This document shows positions 5,853-6,054 of a stretch of 6,054 bases of DNA, piece by piece. Made by a program: the position numbers and the translations under genes. Under the pieces are notes generated by a model, which was not told where the DNA came from, ran no database searches, and saw nothing but the letters and a program-made list of their open reading frames with translations. The stretch is from CAYVDH01 sp964450355. GTDB taxonomy: Bacteria > Bacteroidota > Bacteroidia > NS11-12g > UBA955. Each line of letters begins with the position of its first letter. The stretch's first letter is position 1. Location: contig CAYVDH010000196.1 of the NCBI GenBank assembly GCA_964450355.1, forward strand, positions 1 through 6,054. Direction: 5' to 3'.

Positions 5853-5932
5853 TAGTATCTTTTTGTTATAAATACAACAAGCGTATTCCTATTTAACGTG
5901 AGTTCGACGTAAGTATATTTAAATTTAGACAC

Positions 5933-6054
5933 GAATTGCACGAATTTACACGAATCATAATTTTTAACAATTAAGTTTCACGAATTAAAATCTGATTTAT
6001 CAGATTTTATTGGTGTAATATTCCATCATCAATTCGTGTAAATTAGTGTAATTC
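5933..6054. repeat. Long imperfect inverted repeat built from 'cacgaatt' units
   Basis: The 24 nt at 5933-5956 and the reverse complement of 6031-6054 agree at 21 of 24 positions, flanking about 74 nt that contain a further palindrome. Within the left arm, short near-tandem units repeat at roughly 10-nt spacing (cacgaatt, cacgaattt, cacgaatc), and another copy (tcacgaatta) occurs at 5979-5987. Similar AT-rich 'ATTCGTG' elements are familiar in flavobacterial intergenic DNA, so this is probably a dispersed, REP-like repeat. The right arm runs into the window edge, so the element may be longer. Confidence 0.7.
5986..6009. repeat. Near-perfect 24-nt palindrome at the centre of the repeat
   Basis: TAAAATCTGAT (5986-5996) and ATCAGATTTTA (5999-6009) are exact reverse complements separated by TT, giving an 11-bp stem. 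It sits near the middle of the larger inverted repeat, so the whole block could fold as a long, nested hairpin. It could act as a bidirectional transcription-slowing element, but it lacks the GC-rich stem of a normal terminator. Confidence 0.7.

Larger units (their letters stand above)
5742..6054. other. Gene-free intergenic region upstream of the Crp/Fnr gene
   Basis: No coding frame, tRNA or rRNA is visible here on either strand. From left to right it holds the predicted regulator promoter, the minus-strand terminator, an AT-rich stretch with an imperfect inverted motif (TTAACGT at 5893-5899 and ACGTAA at 5907-5912 around GAGTTCG), and the 'cacgaatt' repeat structure reaching the edge. The terminator implies a transcription unit ending to the right of the window, or a small untranslated RNA within about 5853-6054. 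No promoter for such an RNA is visible. Confidence 0.6.

Noticed and set aside
5863..5880. Second copy of the TTGTT/AACAA operator upstream of the Crp/Fnr gene
   Set aside because: The arms are 8 nt apart rather than 3 and lie beyond the terminator, well upstream of the promoter; chance in AT-rich DNA is the simpler reading.
5933..6054. CRISPR array
   Set aside because: The repeated units are about 10 nt, irregular and partly inverted, with no uniform spacers.

Overview
The window looks like AT-rich chromosomal DNA from a member of the Bacteroidota, most likely Flavobacteriaceae. Four upstream regions carry the Bacteroidota-type -7 promoter box TAnnTTTG. Start codons lack clear Shine-Dalgarno sequences. 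Signal peptides end in the 'AQ' or 'SQ' style common in this phylum. All real genes lie on the minus strand, so transcription runs from right to left.

Reading in the direction of transcription, the right edge (about 5853-6054) is non-coding. It holds a long imperfect inverted repeat of the 'cacgaatt' type around a near-perfect palindrome, then a strong intrinsic terminator (5822-5852) that ends transcription entering from the right. Next comes a compact set of seven intact genes: a Crp/Fnr-family regulator (5043-5741), a secreted YHS-domain protein (4521-4982) with its own promoter, a membrane-anchored YHS-domain protein (4047-4517), a four-helix DoxX-type membrane protein (3646-4041), a DinB-fold protein (3146-3646), an NRDE/TANGO2-type protein (2445-3158) and a membrane-associated ATP-grasp ligase-like protein (1495-2448). 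From the secreted YHS gene to the ATP-grasp gene, neighbours overlap or lie within 5 nt, so these six genes are almost certainly one operon. The regulator sits 60 nt upstream on the same strand and is an obvious candidate controller. The gene contents suggest envelope or redox, metal, heme or thiol handling, but no defined pathway is recognisable.

The left quarter is decayed. An outer-membrane beta-barrel gene (847-1425) is split by an in-frame TAA. Peptidase T (pepT, 1-769, continuing past the left edge) carries a +1-type frameshift in an A homopolymer and an in-frame TAG. Both genes keep recognisable promoters and good protein similarity on both sides of each lesion, so the damage is recent, a sequencing artefact, or (least likely) recoding. 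The three lesions fall in the leftmost 1.4 kb, while the following 4.3 kb of operon has none.
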